A DNA stretch of 64,000 bases from Pyrocephalus nanus (taxonomy: Eukaryota > Chordata > Aves > Passeriformes > Tyrannidae). Below are positions 54,901-63,983 of this stretch, in pieces (position 1 is the first letter of the stretch; every line of letters begins with the position of its first letter). Under the pieces are notes generated by a model, which worked only from the letters and a program-made list of their open reading frames with translations, searched no databases and was not told the origin of the DNA. Position numbers and translations under genes: made by a program. The stretch is taken from positions 102,225,739-102,289,738 of the forward strand of contig CM076259.1 of the NCBI GenBank assembly GCA_038380795.1, written 5' to 3'.

Positions 54901-57900
54901 AATGTGGTCACAGAAGCTGGCATGTGTTCAAGATTTTGCTGAAAACAAGAAATTCACAACTAATACCTAACTTAGAGCACTTCAGCACAGAAAATCTTAA
55001 AATTACTGCTTCACATCCAAGACAAACTTTGACTCAACTTGCCCTGTAGGAGAACAGGATAATTATTAATGCTAATTTAAGGGGTGTTATGTACTCACTG
55101 AAAAAAGCATAACTTTAAAGGTAAATACAACACACAAAGCAAGACTGATTAAAATGGGACACTGTGCAGATTAACATCTCTGGTCAAAGGATGAAGCTGT
55201 ACACACCAAATACAATAGTAGCAGCAGCATTTCAAAAGACCAAGCCCTGAAAAACCAGTGTGCTAGAGGACTCAAAATGCAAAACTTCTATCACTTATAA
55301 GATAAGGAAAAAATTATCATTAAAAATAACTAAATTCAACAAAATTCAGCACATGGTAAGTATACACTCATCTAACAGCATATTACTAAACAAAAAACAG
55401 TTTAGGTATCTTTATATTAAACTCTTGTTTTTCACAGCAGCAGAATTTGATGCCCATTGGGCAATACAAGCCCAGCATACTGATTATAGTAATTTACAAA
55501 TTTAGGAACAATTATCACTTTCTAAATCCCAAAAAGAGAGCCAAAACAAGGGAAAAATCCAACAGAAAGCCCACATAATTTAGGCTACAAGCAAATTCTC
55601 TAAGTTGCTATGAAAATGTACTGTTGGATTATATGCAGAGCATGTTATGCTCGACCAAGACAGATTTTCAATTCTTATTTCAAACCCCACACTTTGTCAG
55701 ATCTGTATGCCTGACAGCTTATAATTTGTTTCAAGGTGACTTGGAACAGGTCTGTGTATTATCAATAGAGTAGAAGAGATTACTTTAAACCCTCATAGCT
55801 GTAGCACTGCTATTTTTTTTTTTACCCTATCTCAACTATATTAACTTTTCCCTGCTCCCCAGCCCCCATTTAAAGCCACAGTAGAGCAAATCACAAAAAT
55901 GCATGTTGGAAGACACTTCTGGAGGTCATCTAATAGAATCTCCTTCTCAGAGCAGGTCCATCTCCCAGATCTAGAACATGGCAGGCTTGGCTTTGTCTGA
56001 AAAGCTGAATTACTGTATATGATTATGTACAGGCGTGAGAAGGAAGAGAGAAAACATTCTCTTTATGGAGTAAGTTGGTGCACCAGGAGAGAATGATTCT
56101 GCAAAGCAAATTCCCTGACTAAGAAGTTTTATAAGCCAGAGCAGAATCCCAAAAGACCACTACATAAAGGACCCTGCTAATTCATTTTACTGCTGTTTAG
56201 TTACAGGCCAGCTTACATTGAAATACAAATGTCCCTCATGATATGACACAAACAGTTCACTTGAGGAAAGAAATATAATTTCTAAATAGGCATTTTTCAA
56301 TGGTGCTCTTTAATGCACAATCTGTTAGCCTCTCCACATCTGGGATAAGATGCACCCTATCTTTAAGAAGTCTGCATACACACCCAGAGAAAATATGAGC
56401 TACACTTCATAGTTTATCTGGGTTTGGGGGAAGTCGTTTTTAAAATCATTAATCATAATCTGAGAATTCTTTCAAAATACAGTTTTACCTTTAAAAATAT
56501 ATTTTTATTGTCAAAGACCTAGGGAAAAAAAAAAAAAAAGACTACTACTTCAATTTATTTAGCAACTGTATTAAAACAAAGCACATGCCTTTGGAGAATT
56601 GCTCATAATGCTATTTTTCCTCACTGTTTTCTTTGTTAGCACATTTTTAGTTCTCTCCCTACAAACCTTGCCTTGTGAAAACTTGCACAGAAACCAAACA
56701 GAGAAAAATCAGTCTAAATTATCTGAACATGATAACTGCAAAAGCTACTGCCAGTGAAGAAAGAGATCTGCAAGTAACTTCTAAAACTAGGGCAATTAAG
56801 AAAATATCCTAGTGCTCAATAAATTATTGCCAACATTCCCCCAGGGAAAATGCTAGGAATTATAAGGAAATGAACAAAGAGTCGAAACCATTATGATGTC
56901 TTTTGCAAATAGCCAGCACACTTATCTTCAGTACTGTGTGCAGTTTTAAGCTATATTTAAAAAGAAACTAAACTATTAGGATTAGGAGAAAAAATTCAAA
57001 TGAAGGTTTTTCAGACAGAAATCACTCTGTTGAGATTTTTTTCCTAAAAAAAAAGTTGTCCCACAGGGCACCTCCATTCACTTCCTCATTAGTCCCAGTG
57101 TTCTGCTGCCAGTTTAGTTTTGCCTGAGAACTTGTATCCTCCAGAAACTGCTCACTGATTTGCTTGCCCATTGCTAGTTTGCTCACTGCAGTGTTCCCAC
57201 ATGATTTATCTCTTTGTTTGCTCTACCATGTTTCTTCAACCACAGAAAGTCTTCTCACCCTGGTCTACACAAGCCACTTGTATCTCTCTCCCTGTCCTGC
57301 CCAATTATCCTCTTCTCTTTTACTTCTCTGTATCGCTCTGTAGGGCTACAAACCTGATGAAAACAGCGTAGCACATAATAAATATACATTTTTAAGCATA
57401 TGCATATAAATACAAATACTGAACAAGCAGAACTGAGGTGTGATCAAGTTAACCTGAAATTTCAGTTTTGTATCACGTGTTCTGATTTGCTGCTCCCCAG
57501 CCCCATCCTGCTGCCATATTTTGTCCTAGCCTAAGGCTGGAGTCAAACATTCTTATTCATAATGAGAGGTATTCAACTCTAACACTTTCCTCTGAAGCAA
57601 GGGGAAAGTTGTAAAATGAAGAAATATCACTTCTTCCAAAAAACTCAGTACATTTTTAAAAACTTTCTACCCCTCAGTTACGATACAATTTTTTCTGTCT
57701 CTTCCTGCCCCATCCCCACATCTCCATGCTCTGCTCCCCCCCTCAGAAAGCTGCTGCTGTTCCGTAACTCGGCAACTTCAGTCGCCGGAACTGTGGCTTG
57801 GATGTAGAATCCAGAGGCACTCTGTGCTGCTGAGACATGTCTGCTTGTTTCCATGGGGAACAAATGCACCACCAAGCATCAAGTCCTAAAGGACGTGCTC

Positions 57901-60900
57901 ATACTCTTCTCCTGTGTTATACTCACAGCATCCTCTATAGCTATTGATATTACAGAGCTGTCCTCTTTTTCTCTTTCCAGATTTTCTTGACAAGCACAAA
58001 AATTACCAGGAAGCTTCTGAGCCACAAGTGGATGGAAGTAGTTGGAATATTTAGGCAGATTTGCCACAATGCCTTTTCCTGTCTTCATACTATTCCCAAA
58101 TATGTGCTATTGACCACTCTCAGAGATAAGAATCTAGCTAGAAAGAACTATGCCTTGAGCCAGTATGGCCATGCTTATACTGTTTCTCTCCCCCAGCTCT
58201 CAAACATCATCCAGACATCATAGTTATATCACAGCCTATCACCTAGAATAACACATGGAGCACACAGTAAATCCCAAATTATCTTTTTTATTTTTTTAAT
58301 TTCATGGCTTCTTTCTTCCCTCTCAAATCCATTCTCTTCTCTTGAGTCCTTCACTCCAGTCATTATAAGGAAGCTTAGTTTTAAACATCCCTAAACCAAA
58401 AAATCTTCCTGCTTCACAGGCTGCTTTTAGCAGCTTTAAAGAATTGGCATGGTTAAGGAACCAAAAGTACGCTCAGTGAACCAAACCTTTGTCCAACAAA
58501 GTTAGTGGGAATGGATTTCATGGATTTGACCAGGACAACAACTAGCTCACTCTGTAGGTAACAGGTGGTATAATCTTTCCTTTTTCAGCTTTTTGCTCAC
58601 ATGTTCCCCTGTATGGTTTGTTTCCATCCATCTATCTGGAGAAGACTATATACTATAGAAAACTCTTATATCAATGAAAAGTATTCACTGAAGGGAATCC
58701 ACCTTTGTTCCCTTTATATTTCATGTTGACTTACTGATCTCTTTATTTTTAGGTCCTCTATAAGCAAACAGATTTCTTGAAGGGCAATGCACAGGGGAAG
58801 AAATCAAAGCAATTGTGACAATGTTTCCCATACAAATACTCAAAAACAATAACCGGGTTTTTTTCCCACTCTGTTTCTATATGAACCTTGTTTATCTTCT
58901 GATTTTAGCCCTGAAGCAGCTATCAATAATTTAAAAAACCCTTGACCTCACCGTCACATTGCAGAATTGTCAGTGAGACAACTTACTCTGTTAGTATAAA
59001 TACCACCTTTCATAAAATGACTGGTCTTCACATATGCTATTGTGTTTAATTATCATAATGTACAATATCTTTGTTTACATTAATGAGATATAATTAATAA
59101 ATTAATAATAAACTAATTTTATTAGTTATTGCCCTTGCATTCTGATTTAAAACCTGAAACTAACTTTTGAGTTAAGACACATTTCCCTGAGGATGCAATT
59201 TGACTGCAGAACTTTCAATATTTGAAACACTGAATGGGGAAAAAAAAGACCTTAAATTGAGCTTTGAGACAAGAACAAAATTTGCAAGCCTGCAAATATA
59301 TATGACAATGAAGAAAAACAAGCTTTTTTGCTTTTTTTTCCTCCTCATATACACTTCAAGTGCTTCATGCAAGCCAATCATATAAAATGAGGAGCCCCCA
59401 CAGTGTGTTTTTCACTAAATCTGAGTAATCACAGAACATTTTAAATACCCCAGTGTTTATCAATGGGAATAATTTCCTATGGCTGCTATTATTCACAATT
59501 ACCAGTGATTTTCTACTTGCACCCTGTTATGCCCTTCACTTGCTAATTGCCTTTTTTTATTATTGTATTGGAATATGTTGCTTGTTAAAACACAGCATGC
59601 TGAGTTAAGTAATAGTGACTGCAGCTGTCTTCATCTTTAATATAACAGAAGATAGAAGTGCCTTGGAAAGAGACTTAACTTTTCACAGCTCTGGCCTCAC
59701 ACTATGGCTGGGTTTGGGTTTATAATCTACTGCTTTGAACAGAATTTGGCATACCCTTTGGTTTCTTTGTAAGCTTCCAGAACTTGGAAACTGCAGTCAT
59801 GGTAAATAAGGCCAATTAGAAGATAGTCCTTACGCTGCTTGCTTCCCAGTCAAGGTGTACCCATGGACAGAAGCAAAAGGCCATCAACACCTGAAACACC
59901 CAGTCCTCAATTACACAGCATACTAAAGCTGTGAATACAAATATTGAAAATATTCATGTTGCACATTTGGGCTGAACTTGTACCTAAAGATGTGTTCCAT
60001 TCTATGCCTAAATTAAGATACAATCAGACCTAAAACTCAGCTAGGAGGCAACAAGGAACAATGTCTTAAACCAGCCCATGTCTGTACAGAAGAGAGCACT
60101 CTCTGCTCTGTTTGTGTGCCACATGCAAAGCTGAAGACACTTGAACAGGAATGGTCTTTTGCTCCCTAGGACTCCTAAACAAGCATCCAGGAGGATGATG
60201 TATTCAGACAGCCCAAGCTTGGAAGCAAGCACAAGCCTGTCATTGTAAACATCCATTATTAGCCTCTGATAAGAGACATGAGGGATGACAAATTAAAAAC
60301 TTACCATGTGAATCTGGGTACAGAAATCAGCATGAAAATGTCTGCCTTCCCTACATAGGAAGTGCTTTAGTACATTTCTGCACAATACTCAGCAGACAGG
60401 CCCAGGCTTGCTTTGCTTATGACCCAAGCCAGGTCAGACCTAGGCTGGTTCTGAGCCAGATGTCATACAGCAAGGCTGGAATGGTGCTGAGTCTAAAGTA
60501 AAACACTCCTGTCCCTTAGCACAACTTCTTAACCCAGACCTACACACAACTGTTGTTCAGATTGGCCTTGTACCAGATTGACCTGATGTACCAGCCTGGC
60601 CTCAAGGCACCCAGAAGCCTCAATCCTGTGCCCCTTGTCTGCCATATCACTGGCTCTGTGCAGCATTGAAGTAACTCTGACTTGACGATGCCAAGTGAGA
60701 TTCATTGCCAACAGAACTCAGTTACAGAGTCCAAGAGGAGATAAATGAATTTTCTCTCTTAATTACTTTCTCTGTTGATTATGATCACTGTTCTAGTATA
60801 CTTCTTAATGAAATTAAGCACACACTAACATTCTGCAGGGTCAGATACAACTGCTAATTCTGTTTTGCACAGAATGTGTTTTGTTCCTGGTAGGCTCAAT

Positions 60901-62503
60901 CAGTCATACTGAGCAACATTAATGCTGTTCTGTATGCTGAAATAGATAGAATATTAATAATAGAATATTAAATGTAAACACAGTTCTTTCTTTTTAAAGA
61001 TCAAGCTCAATCAATGATCCTTACCGATTCAATGCAAAAGCATAATGAAATTTAATGTTGTGTTGATCAGCCAGATCACAGGTAGGAAGCATTTCCAGTG
61101 TTTCTACCAGCTTCACCATAGCATCATAGTCCTGAAATTAAAAAAAAAAAAAAAAAAGAATGAAAATAGAAGACATTGAAAGCAGAGGAAAGCATCACAA
61201 AGCTAAAATGTACCATAATTATTAAGACAGTTTTTCAGGTGAGTGTTCTGTTTCTTGCCTCTTCCTCACCACAACACCACTGCCCAGATTACTGAATGCC
61301 TCTAGCCAGTTTGATCGACTGCACTCCCAGCACCAGGAAGCAGAGGGGATGAGTCTGGCTCTTTCAGGCCTCATTAAGAGCTTTTGATGAACGGCATTTC
61401 ATCAGGTCATCACAGACTCGAGCATAGTTCTCTCTGTGATATGTCACCCCATTGTACATCACTGAGGTTTCTCAGAGGTTGCTGAGGAGGCCAGTTTACT
61501 GACATCTCACATGGCCTCACCTTACTTAATCTGTTTGTTCAAAACATGTTTTGAGATGAGTATGTTTCTCAAGGCAGACCTTTCAAAAGAACGCAAATGA
61601 TCACCAGAGACAATCAAAGTGAAGTTGGATAAAGGGCTGCAGGAAAATGTGCATCTCAGAACGCAAAGCTGGGTAATGCTGGATGATGTGGTCACCCACT
61701 GCTCTCACAACACATTTATACTTATGAAATAACCAACTTAACTCCTAATGAAATAAAAAAATTCTTTAGAATGGTTGGAACTGTATTTTAAAAGAGATGA
61801 CAAACACACAGTCTGTCAGTCTGGAAAGACAGCATGTAGGCTTATTTAAAAAACTTACTTAAAAAATAAATACGAGAAAAAAAAGGTGTAGTTATATTTT
61901 AAAAGCAAATTAAGTGTTTTTTTTAAATGACAGTTCTCCATTTGGGTATCTCTGGCCAATACAGTGGTCACAAAAAATGCATTTTCTTCATTTCTAAATG
62001 CATCTGACTTTGGTGGGGAGGGAGGAAAGGGAAGGAAGGGCAAAGCAAGAGCCTTTTTTTTTTTTTTTTTTTAAGGAAGTTAAAGTTTACTAAAAACAAT
62101 GGAAGAGACCTTGGGAAGTCACCTAATCTGTGTCTTTTGTTCATAGTCAAAATAAATAAGAGTCTCTAGTCCCTTACGTTCTCAACAGACAAGTCAAACT
62201 CTGAAATAATGCAACAATTGTGCCGATTTAGTGTCAGCTTTGAATCACTGTTCAACAAACAATGAAGTGCAGAAGAACAAACAAGAGACAAAGTCCAATG
62301 GTGAAATAATCTTCCTTAGTCTTTAGGCACATACCTGAATATCTCTGTAAGAAAGCAGCAGGTTTATGACGATGTCAGAAGTCAGCACTTCGGTATTATC
62401 CATACGAAGTTTAATTCTGGCCAGCTCCTTAGCCAGTTCATCTCCCTGGTACTTCTCTCTAGCTTTTCTAATGTCATTTAGCAGTGTTTCTTTATAATAG
62501 GTA
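21835..62503 (-). CDS. MAP3K15: MAP3K15 (ASK3), 25 exons, 5'-incomplete
   Basis: A serine/threonine MAP3 kinase of the ASK family, which phosphorylates MAP2Ks feeding p38 and JNK; family work links ASK3 to osmotic stress. Exons 5' to 3': 62335-62503, 61025-61131, 53173-53343, 52055-52167, 50882-51041, 50122-50272, 49613-49720, 48223-48272, 45441-45536, 43941-44028, 40078-40211, 39375-39502, 37538-37668, 37141-37246, 33985-34142, 29999-30182, 28048-28225, 27292-27466, 25770-25955, 25244-25349, 23867-24077, 22898-23010, 22636-22733, 22458-22534, 21835-21952. They total 3316 nt, or 1104 residues after one leading split base. In order: TPR-like regulatory region, PH-like domain, kinase domain (GKGTYG, AIKE, HRDIK, DFG, APE all intact), acidic linker, coiled coil, SAM-like domain. 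The N-terminal thioredoxin-binding exons lie past 64000. Assigned to MAP3K15 rather than MAP3K5 or MAP3K6 by sequence and by adjacency to PDHA1. I recall human as 1313 residues. Confidence 0.95.
21953..22457 (-). other. MAP3K15 intron before last exon
   Basis: 505 nt with no recognisable gene or repeat. The 68-residue open frame ending here is simply the last exon extended upstream into the intron. Confidence 0.85.
22458..22534 (-). CDS. MAP3K15: MAP3K15 exon, SAM-like domain
   Basis: 77 nt encoding [20 protein letters not shown] to QLR (split). This is the EEDYTL…VT/ITKDDL…LRLRGG region of the ASK C-terminal SAM-like fold. Confidence 0.95.
22636..22733 (-). CDS. MAP3K15: MAP3K15 exon, start of SAM-like domain
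   Basis: 98 nt encoding [20 protein letters not shown] then [12 protein letters not shown]. It is flanked by short introns of 101 and 164 nt. Confidence 0.95.
22898..23010 (-). CDS. MAP3K15: MAP3K15 exon, coiled coil
   Basis: 113 nt encoding [20 protein letters not shown] and on to LQLKLKPK. Heptad-spaced Leu with many Glu/Lys/Gln marks the C-terminal coiled coil used for ASK oligomerisation. Confidence 0.95.
23011..23866 (-). other. MAP3K15 intron within the coiled-coil region
   Basis: 856 nt. Open frames such as 23251-23532 (+) lack supporting splice or start context. No repeat family recognised. Confidence 0.8.
23867..24077 (-). CDS. MAP3K15: MAP3K15 exon, acidic linker and coiled-coil start
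   Basis: 211 nt. LRAHFEP is followed by an acidic stretch ([16 protein letters not shown]), then the conserved [16 protein letters not shown] and [16 protein letters not shown] leading into the coiled coil. The frame is fixed by both junctions. Confidence 0.95.
24078..25243 (-). other. MAP3K15 intron with poly-A run
   Basis: 1.17 kb with a 15-nt A run at about 24396-24410 on the plus strand. The 118-residue open frame at 24356-24712 is unsupported by homology or splice sites. Confidence 0.8.
25244..25349 (-). CDS. MAP3K15: MAP3K15 exon, ASK C-terminal conserved region
   Basis: 106 nt encoding [20 protein letters not shown] then [16 protein letters not shown] (last codon split). It is nearly colinear with the ASK1 VLRNHNIKPHWMFALD region. 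Confidence 0.96.
25350..25769 (-). other. MAP3K15 intron holding a CR1 3' end
   Basis: 420 nt, of which about 25635-25737 is a CR1 3' fragment lying antisense to the gene and starting roughly 35 nt inside the intron from the upstream exon. Confidence 0.85.
25635..25737 (+). mobile_element. CR1 LINE 3'-end fragment
   Basis: The plus strand shows the classic CR1 terminal order: 'gtggaagttgtccctgccc', 'atggcaggggg', 'tagatgatctttaaagtc', 'tcttccaacccaaacc', then 'ctgtgattcta'. It is heavily 5'-truncated and relatively well preserved. Confidence 0.88.
25770..25955 (-). CDS. MAP3K15: MAP3K15 exon, helical C-terminal region
   Basis: 62 codons, phase 0 both ends ([20 protein letters not shown] to [12 protein letters not shown]). 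The donor gtgagtt sits 35 nt from the intronic CR1 fragment. Confidence 0.96.
25956..27291 (-). other. MAP3K15 intron with C/A-rich stretch
   Basis: 1.3 kb. About 27008-27093 is almost free of G on the plus strand, so the pre-mRNA there is G/U-rich, with four G tracts that could form a quadruplex. No gene recognised. Confidence 0.85.
27292..27466 (-). CDS. MAP3K15: MAP3K15 exon, post-kinase linker
   Basis: 175 nt. Its start, [20 protein letters not shown], is an acidic Ser-rich linker. The remainder, [20 protein letters not shown] and NLQECIAQ, is the conserved ASK segment. The correct frame is not the longest open frame here; it is set by the junctions. Confidence 0.95.
27467..28047 (-). 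other. MAP3K15 intron
   Basis: 581 nt, AT-rich. A short 11-bp direct repeat of the type 'gtttaacacat' occurs near 27933-27958. Otherwise nothing is seen. Confidence 0.8.
28048..28225 (-). CDS. MAP3K15: MAP3K15 exon, 14-3-3-type site
   Basis: 178 nt encoding [35 protein letters not shown] and the ISEIQTKHP region. RTTSLP matches the RxxSxP mode-1 14-3-3 motif and aligns with the ASK1 14-3-3 site in [15 protein letters not shown] is also conserved with ASK1. Confidence 0.95.
28226..29998 (-). other. MAP3K15 intron with (CA)n
   Basis: 1.77 kb with a short (CA)7 microsatellite at 28479-28492. The open frames at 28347-28670 and 28848-29207 have no family signature. Confidence 0.8.
29999..30182 (-). 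CDS. MAP3K15: MAP3K15 exon, kinase C-lobe end
   Basis: 184 nt, phase 0 start ([19 protein letters not shown]), then [16 protein letters not shown] with the invariant subdomain XI Arg, then a basic stretch [14 protein letters not shown]. Confidence 0.97.
30183..33984 (-). other. MAP3K15 3.8-kb intron in the kinase domain
   Basis: Contains a cluster of inverted repeats at 30777-30880 and an (AAAT)n stretch at about 31414-31430. Many short open frames on both strands lack homology. No additional exon is needed, because the flanking exons join in frame. Confidence 0.85.
30777..30880. repeat. Cluster of inverted repeats
   Basis: aaaggttta (30777-30785) pairs perfectly with taaaccttt (30799-30807). 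A second hairpin spans 30831-30880: tcattact pairs with agtaatga at the outer ends and aaagagtct (30844-30852) pairs with agactcttt (30859-30867) at the core. No known transposon is recognised. Confidence 0.8.
33985..34142 (-). CDS. MAP3K15: MAP3K15 exon, activation-segment end and APE
   Basis: 158 nt. Completes a Gly codon, then [40 protein letters not shown] and [11 protein letters not shown], the DxWSxG motif and the activation-loop TFTGTLQYM context are intact. Confidence 0.98.
34143..37140 (-). other. MAP3K15 3.0-kb intron in the kinase domain
   Basis: Holds a degenerate two-copy tandem duplication at 34702-34750. No gene or repeat family is otherwise recognised. Confidence 0.85.
34702..34750. 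repeat. Two-copy 28-bp tandem duplication
   Basis: A 21-nt unit at 34702-34722 recurs at 34730-34750 with two mismatches; the shared core is tggaacttctaaa. The offset is 28 bp. Confidence 0.8.
37141..37246 (-). CDS. MAP3K15: MAP3K15 exon, DFG motif
   Basis: 106 nt, phase 0 start: [19 protein letters not shown] then [16 protein letters not shown]. It carries the catalytic-loop Asn and the Mg-binding DFG. Confidence 0.98.
37538..37668 (-). CDS. MAP3K15: MAP3K15 exon, catalytic HRD
   Basis: 131 nt encoding [20 protein letters not shown] then [16 protein letters not shown] and VHRDIK. The catalytic Asp of HRD is intact. The exon ends exactly between HRDIK and GDN. Confidence 0.98.
37669..39374 (-). 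other. MAP3K15 1.7-kb intron in the kinase domain
   Basis: The open frame at 38036-38242 (+) is a purine-rich coincidence. No repeat family recognised. Confidence 0.85.
39375..39502 (-). CDS. MAP3K15: MAP3K15 exon, kinase helix C and hinge
   Basis: 128 nt: [19 protein letters not shown], then [20 protein letters not shown] and VPGG. It contains the helix-C Glu that salt-bridges the ATP-site Lys, and the MEQVPGGSL hinge shared by ASK kinases. The donor is gtttgt. Confidence 0.98.
39503..40077 (-). other. MAP3K15 intron
   Basis: 575 nt, strongly AT-rich. The 109-residue open frame at 39741-40070 is low-complexity and unsupported. Confidence 0.8.
40078..40211 (-). CDS. MAP3K15: MAP3K15 exon, glycine loop and ATP-site Lys
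   Basis: 134 nt, phase 0 start: [20 protein letters not shown] then [20 protein letters not shown]. The P-loop GxGxYG and the AIK lysine are intact. This exon opens the kinase domain. Confidence 0.98.
40212..43940 (-). other. MAP3K15 3.7-kb intron before the kinase domain
   Basis: Open frames at 41904-42161 and 42112-42387 (-) have no kinase or other family motif, and the flanking exons already join in frame. No repeat family identified. Confidence 0.8.
43941..44028 (-). CDS. MAP3K15: MAP3K15 exon, end of PH-like domain
   Basis: 88 nt: [20 protein letters not shown] then GEIDGDTLE. This is the acidic link from the PH-like domain to the kinase domain. Confidence 0.95.
44029..45440 (-). other. 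MAP3K15 intron
   Basis: 1.4 kb of AT-rich sequence with nothing recognised. Confidence 0.8.
45441..45536 (-). CDS. MAP3K15: MAP3K15 exon, PH-like domain core
   Basis: 96 nt: [20 protein letters not shown] then [11 protein letters not shown]. This is the most ASK-diagnostic stretch of the regulatory region and resembles the PH-like module that precedes the kinase domain. Confidence 0.97.
45537..48222 (-). other. MAP3K15 2.7-kb intron
   Basis: No repeat family recognised. The 115-residue open frame at 47869-48216 (-) runs to the exon donor but carries no conserved motif. Confidence 0.8.
48223..48272 (-). CDS. MAP3K15: MAP3K15 50-nt exon, PH-like domain
   Basis: [17 protein letters not shown] (last codon split). 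This short exon is recognised by KQIHEWNF and by its in-frame joins on both sides. Its donor reads AG|gttggt, which lacks the usual purine-A-G after GT. Confidence 0.96.
48273..49612 (-). other. MAP3K15 intron
   Basis: 1.34 kb, AT-rich. Nothing recognised. Confidence 0.8.
49613..49720 (-). CDS. MAP3K15: MAP3K15 exon, PH-like domain start
   Basis: 36 codons, phase 0 both ends: [20 protein letters not shown] then [16 protein letters not shown]. Confidence 0.97.
49721..50121 (-). other. MAP3K15 intron
   Basis: 401 nt. No element seen. Confidence 0.8.
50122..50272 (-). CDS. MAP3K15: MAP3K15 exon, TPR-like regulatory region
   Basis: 151 nt: [20 protein letters not shown], then [20 protein letters not shown] and NGLRFP. 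These helices are part of the central regulatory repeats of ASK kinases. Confidence 0.96.
50273..50881 (-). other. MAP3K15 intron
   Basis: 609 nt. No element recognised. Confidence 0.8.
50882..51041 (-). CDS. MAP3K15: MAP3K15 exon, TPR-like regulatory region
   Basis: 160 nt: [20 protein letters not shown] then [20 protein letters not shown] and KLFKLKPPV. The exon ends on two bases of the Trp codon before gtatgt, so the open frame continuing downstream is intronic. Confidence 0.96.
51042..52054 (-). other. MAP3K15 intron with acceptor-proximal hairpin
   Basis: 1.0 kb. A perfect 9-bp inverted repeat (51081-51100) inside a 12-bp direct repeat (51073-51084 and 51110-51121) lies 40-80 nt upstream of the exon on the transcribed strand. 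Confidence 0.85.
52055..52167 (-). CDS. MAP3K15: MAP3K15 exon, TPR-like regulatory region
   Basis: 113 nt: [37 protein letters not shown]. Matches the ASK1 LQSGINYAVLLLAAGHQFESS region. Confidence 0.97.
52168..53172 (-). other. MAP3K15 intron
   Basis: 1.0 kb. An open stretch at 52779-52940 follows an AG on the minus strand but has no family match. The flanking exons join in frame without it. Confidence 0.8.
53173..53343 (-). CDS. MAP3K15: MAP3K15 exon, TPR-like regulatory region
   Basis: 171 nt: [20 protein letters not shown] then [20 protein letters not shown] and [14 protein letters not shown] hallmark ASK regulatory segment. Confidence 0.97.
53344..61024 (-). other. MAP3K15 7.7-kb intron
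   Basis: The largest intron in the window. It holds one CR1 remnant (about 55885-55975), a 16-nt A run at about 56524-56539 and a very AT-rich patch at about 59060-59125. None of the short open frames shows a domain, and the flanking exons join in frame. Confidence 0.85.
55885..55975 (-). mobile_element. Diverged CR1 3'-end remnant
   Basis: The plus strand has 'gttggaagacacttctgg', 'aggtcatctaatagaatc' and 'tcagagcaggtccatc', the reverse-orientation CR1 3' pattern. It is shorter and more diverged than the other copies. Confidence 0.6.
61025..61131 (-). CDS. MAP3K15: MAP3K15 exon, regulatory region
   Basis: 107 nt: [20 protein letters not shown] then [16 protein letters not shown]. The acceptor is preceded on the minus strand by an unbroken run of 18 T. 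Confidence 0.97.
61132..62334 (-). other. MAP3K15 intron with poly-A/T tracts
   Basis: 1.2 kb. Contains A18 (61140-61157), a T run (about 62055-62072) and, beside it, a possible very diverged CR1 scrap near 62095-62125 ('gaagagaccttgggaagtc') that I do not call. Confidence 0.8.
62335..62503 (-). CDS. MAP3K15: MAP3K15 first exon in window
   Basis: 169 nt starting with the last base of a split codon: [20 protein letters not shown], then [20 protein letters not shown] and [11 protein letters not shown]. It matches the [17 protein letters not shown] region. Upstream exons for the thioredoxin-binding part lie outside the window. Confidence 0.97.
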
Positions 62504-63855
62504 CTAAAGAAATGAAAGACAGACATATGGGAAGAAGAGTGTTGGAAATTTCTTCTGAAATCTGACTATATTTCTAATAAAAAGTACCATTTCCTCAGAG
62601 TAAGGTGCACATCAAATGTCTCCAGATTTTTCATTAGCTACTTACAAATATTCCATCTTGCCTCACCTCAGACTGTGGGGCACTCTATCAATATCTTTGT
62701 AACCAGGATTGTGGGGGAAGTTTATCAACACAGGAAAACTAGGGCATTTTTTTTCCCCATTACTGACCTTAACAGACATGGTACTTTGCCTCTATACCAT
62801 TAAGGCGGCAGCAACTGGGATAATAGACACAGAAAGACCAGTGTGATGTAAATAGGAGGTATGTTATTTTATTCTGAAAGGAGGAAAGAGGCTTGCAAAC
62901 AAAAGAAACTAAAACAGAACCAAAAGCCACCAAAATCTGATTTAGTTGCAATCTCTTTGATGAACATAATACATAGTGTGGGCAGGATCTATCTAAAAGC
63001 CTCCAATAAGTGCATCTTATTTACAAAAACATCAGAGCTTTTGTAGAATAAAAAATCATATTTATATTACCAGTAAGGCAGGTAGAAATAGCCTGGACAA
63101 ACTACTCAGGGTTAAGTTTATCTGGAGTAGGTTATGGAGTCTGTAGTTCAGAAGTCAGCAGATGTCATCTGACAGATACTCAAGTGCATACAATCCCTTT
63201 CTTTACAAATGAGTTTTGCAAAGCATTCTACCTTGCTTAGCATAAACCCTACACCTAAGCCTGACATATATGTGTTTATAATCAGAGCAGCAAGGTCACA
63301 ACAAGTACTACAGGAAAGCTTTCAACAGTTGCTTTACTGTCACTGGAGGTTACGCCTAATTCACTACAGATTATCCAATGTCAGGTTTCTATCCAGCATT
63401 GCCTTCTACCAGGCTAATGATAATTAGTCCTTCTTGTGCTACCCAAACCAAATGGTGAGACTGGCTAATAGTTTTCAAAAGTAACCAAACGACTTAAGAA
63501 TGAGAGTCTCACTTTCAAGAATGATGGAATGCTTCACCTCTTCAAATTTATTCAAGCTTTTGGCAGGAATATCATCTAACTACATCTACCTCTTCACAGG
63601 GATCTACTACAACAGTGCCTAATTCTGCAGCTGTATGAAAGCCTCTTTCAGGCACTTCAGCCTGAAAATGGGAAAGAGAAAAGAGGTTTTACTGTAGGAT
63701 TTCACAATGCAATTATCAAACCCAAAATAACCCACAGCCCTGGTTGTAACTGTCAGAGACAAAGCAGCTTTGGACAGCTGGTGCTCAGAGCATCATTTCA
63801 CAATGACACAAACACTAAATGGTTCCAAAATTTATTACTACCAGGGCCAACTGTG

Positions 63856-63887
63856 CTTATCTATAAAAATAAACTTATCTATAAAAA
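63856..63887. repeat. Two-copy 14-bp direct repeat
   Basis: cttatctataaaaa occurs at 63856-63869 and unchanged at 63874-63887, offset 18 bp. Confidence 0.85.
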
Positions 63888-63983
63888 GGTCCCCCAACAA
63901 AGTCCAGGGTGCTTGCTCTGCATGTGCACCCCAGGACTGTGGACACCCCAGCTGGAATGACACTGGAGCCAGGATGGGTGATC

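Noticed and set aside
62095..62130. Possible CR1 scrap
   Set aside because: Only about 30 bp resemble the CR1 terminal region; too short and diverged to call.
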